The notes under the pieces: generated by a model
The model's database searches: none
Told to the model about the DNA's origin: nothing
The model's input: only the letters and a program-made list of their open reading frames with translations
Position numbers and translations under genes: made by a program
Source of the DNA: Lentzea terrae
Lineage (GTDB): Bacteria > Actinomycetota > Actinomycetes > Mycobacteriales > Pseudonocardiaceae
Reading direction: 5' to 3'
Length of the DNA: 64,000 nucleotides
Assembly: GCF_003265345.1 (NCBI RefSeq)
Contig: NZ_QFWW01000006.1
Span: forward strand, 55,079-119,078
Shown here: positions 62,208-64,000 of the stretch, piece by piece
Layout: every line of letters begins with the position of its first letter
How positions within the stretch are numbered: position 1 is the stretch's first letter

Positions 62208-63170
62208 ATGCTGGAGACGTCCGCACGGCTGCTGAAGCTCCTCTCCTTGCTGCAGGTGCGGCGCGACTGGACGGGCCCGGAGCTCGCCGACCGGCTCAGC
62301 GTCGACGTCCGCACGATCCGCCGTGACGTCGACAAGCTCCGCAGCCTCGGCTACCCCGTCACGTCCCTGCCCGGTGCGGCCGGCGGCTACCAGCTCGGCG
62401 CCGGCGCGGAACTCCCACCGCTGCTGCTGGACGACGACGAAGCCGTCGCCGTGGCAGTAGGGCTGCGAACAGCCGCCAACGGCACGATCGCGGGCATCGA
62501 GGAGACGTCGATCCGCGCCCTCACGAAACTGGAACAGGTCCTGCCACACCGACTGAGGCGACGAGTGCAGGCGCTCCAGGCCCACACCACTCCCCTGACC
62601 AACGCGGGCCCCACAGTCGACCCCGAGACGCTCACGATCATCGCCGCCGCCTGCCGCGACCACCAGCAGCTGCGCTTCACCTATGCCCCAACGCAAGGCG
62701 AGCCCGCGCAACGTCTCGTCGAACCTCAAGGCCTCGTGCACACCGGGCGGCGCTGGTACCTCGTCGCGTGGGACGTGTCCAAAGAGGACTGGCGCACGTT
62801 CCGCGTCGACCGCATCCCCGACGAACCCACGCTCGCCGCACGCTTCACGCCGCGCGAACCGCCGGCCGAAAGCCTCGGCGAGTTCGTGTCCCGCCAGGTC
62901 TCCTCGAACGTCTACACCTACCAGGCGGTGCTGACGATCCACGCGCCGCTGCAGGACGTCGCCGACCGCACCACGCCCATGTCGGCGGCGCTGGAGCCGA
63001 TCGACGACAACTCGTGCCGCATGCGCACCGGCGCCGACTCCCTCGACCGGATCGTGTTCCACCTGATGTTCCTCGGCTACGAGTTCACCGTGCACGAACC
63101 GCCGGAGCTCAGGGACCACATCCAAACGTCCATCAGCAGACTGCAGAACGCGATTGGAGTGCAAGGGTGA
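62208..63170 (+). CDS. WYL-domain transcriptional regulator
   Basis: The 320-residue protein has an N-terminal HTH (LLKLLSLLQVRRDWTGPELA, DVRTIRRDVDKLRSLGYPV) and a WYL ligand domain (PQGLVHTGRRWYLVAWDVSK then EDWRTFRVDRI), the YafY/PafBC-like architecture. WYL domains often bind nucleic acid or nucleotides. It overlaps the sigma factor gene by four bases (GTGA), so it is co-translated and may be its partner regulator. Confidence 0.92.
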   Translation: MLETSARLLKLLSLLQVRRDWTGPELADRLSVDVRTIRRDVDKLRSLGYPVTSLPGAAGGYQLGAGAELPPLLLDDDEAVAVAVGLRTAANGTIAGIEETSIRALTKLEQVLPHRLRRRVQALQAHTTPLTNAGPTVDPETLTIIAAACRDHQQLRFTYAPTQGEPAQRLVEPQGLVHTGRRWYLVAWDVSKEDWRTFRVDRIPDEPTLAARFTPREPPAESLGEFVSRQVSSNVYTYQAVLTIHAPLQDVADRTTPMSAALEPIDDNSCRMRTGADSLDRIVFHLMFLGYEFTVHEPPELRDHIQTSISRLQNAIGVQG

Positions 63171-64000
63171 CAGTGGACTTCGCGACGGTGGCCGACCCGT
63201 TCCGGCGGGAGCTGCTCGCGCACTGCTACCGGATGCTCGGCTCGCTGCACGACGCCGAGGACCTGGTGCAGGAGACGTATCTGCGCGCGTGGAAGTCGTA
63301 CGACCGGTTCGAAGGCCGTTCGTCGGTGCGCACCTGGCTGTACCGGATCGCGACGAACGTCTGCCTCACCGCGCTCGACACCCGCACGCGCCGCCCGCTG
63401 CCGTTCGGACTCGCCGCGAGCGCCACCGAAACCGACCCGCTCACCCAGGACCACGAGATCCCGTGGCTGGAGCCGTTCCCGACCGACCCGGCCGCGATCG
63501 TCACCGAACGCGAGTCCACCCGGCTGGCGTTCGTGGCGGCGCTCCAGCACCTGCCACCCCGGCAACGCGCGGTGCTGATCCTGCGCGACGTCCTCAAGCT
63601 GACGGCGGCCGAGACCGCCGACCAGCTCGACATGACCGTCGCGGCCGTCAACAGCGCCCTGCAGAGGGCCCACGCGCAGCTCAAGGACCTCAGCGAGGAC
63701 GCGGTCACCGAACCGGCCGACGCCAAACCGCTGCTGGACAGGTGGGTCAAAGCGTTCGAGGCCAAGGACATCCCGGCGATCATCGGCATGTTCACCGAGG
63801 ACGTCGTCTGGGAGATGCCGCCGTACCCGCAGTGGTACCGCGGCCCCGAGATGGTCGCGTGGCACCTCACGAACCAGTGCCCGGCCGTGCCGAACAGTGC
63901 GCGCATGATCGCCGTGGAAGCCAACGGCCAGCCCGCGTACGGCCTCTACTTGAGAGCAGAGGACGACGTGTTCCGGCCGTTCAACCTCCAGGTGCTGGAG
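63167..64000 (+). CDS. ECF-type sigma-70 factor with SnoaL-like tail, 5' part
   Basis: The first 278 codons are in the window; the gene continues past its end. Starting at GTG 63167 (MTVDFATVADPFRRELL), region 2 reads LLAHCYRMLGSLHDAEDLVQ then ETYLRAWKSYDRF with VRTWLYRIATNVCL. Region 4 follows, with LQHLPPRQRAVLILRDVLKL and MTVAAVNSALQRAHAQLKDL. After it comes a SnoaL/NTF2-like section (LLDRWVKAFEAKDIPAIIGM, YRGPEMVAWHL), as in the SigJ/SigG-like ECF group. That extra domain often controls activity in place of an anti-sigma factor. It is coupled to the WYL gene. Confidence 0.9.
   Translation, partial: MTVDFATVADPFRRELLAHCYRMLGSLHDAEDLVQETYLRAWKSYDRFEGRSSVRTWLYRIATNVCLTALDTRTRRPLPFGLAASATETDPLTQDHEIPWLEPFPTDPAAIVTERESTRLAFVAALQHLPPRQRAVLILRDVLKLTAAETADQLDMTVAAVNSALQRAHAQLKDLSEDAVTEPADAKPLLDRWVKAFEAKDIPAIIGMFTEDVVWEMPPYPQWYRGPEMVAWHLTNQCPAVPNSARMIAVEANGQPAYGLYLRAEDDVFRPFNLQVLE

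Overview
The window is GC-rich actinobacterial chromosome. Gene order, the GTG-rich starts, RbpA, WhiA and the OpcA-type glucose-6-phosphate dehydrogenase accessory protein all fit a filamentous actinomycete. The style of the intergenic repeats and regulators suggests the Pseudonocardiales (Lentzea/Saccharothrix-like), but that genus-level guess is inference only.

Layout. (a) 1-4170: the 5' part of a DUF222/HNH-type gene, a non-coding stretch with a large hairpin, a three-gene cassette of unknown function (membrane protein, cupin-like protein, HD hydrolase) and a decayed HelD/HelR-like helicase remnant. (b) 4175-13683, minus strand: a tight six-gene operon (Crp/Fnr regulator, nucleotidyl-cyclase-like protein, STAND-like NTPase, a weakly Band-7-like protein, a vWA+OmpA lipoprotein, a four-TM protein), preceded on the same strand by a CHAT-like protein without a recognisable catalytic dyad. 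This is the best candidate for an undescribed signalling or conflict system. (c) 13706-22995: heme O synthase (ctaB) divergent from the pentose-phosphate operon tkt-tal-pgi-zwf-opcA-pgl, closed by a strong terminator. (d) 23083-39587: accessory genes, including a FAD monooxygenase, MerR, GNAT, a leucine-rich-repeat-variant pair, a hybrid histidine kinase with a LacI-like sensor, a vanadium haloperoxidase, two DUF4360 paralogues, an orphan kinase, a GH-like protein with TetR, and a Ser/Thr kinase with two exported partners. (e) 40047-52536: the conserved actinobacterial block rbpA / secG-tpiA-pgk-gap / whiA-yvcK-rapZ / uvrC, with a LuxR-type regulator and an HD protein inserted. (f) 52579-64000: two Rieske lipoproteins, an XRE-SLOG pair divergent from a small prim-pol-like protein, TetR/SDR, a SARP-like regulator, an alpha/beta hydrolase, a membrane/coiled-coil pair, an S1 mini-protein, and a WYL regulator overlapping an ECF sigma factor cut by the window end.

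How the parts fit: the housekeeping genes of (c) and (e) carry central carbon metabolism (pentose phosphate and lower glycolysis), secretion, a sporulation regulator, cell-wall/carbon regulators and DNA repair. They are normally close together in actinomycetes; here about 17 kb of accessory DNA separates pgl from the rbpA/secG block. No tRNA, rRNA, CRISPR array or intact insertion sequence was recognised.
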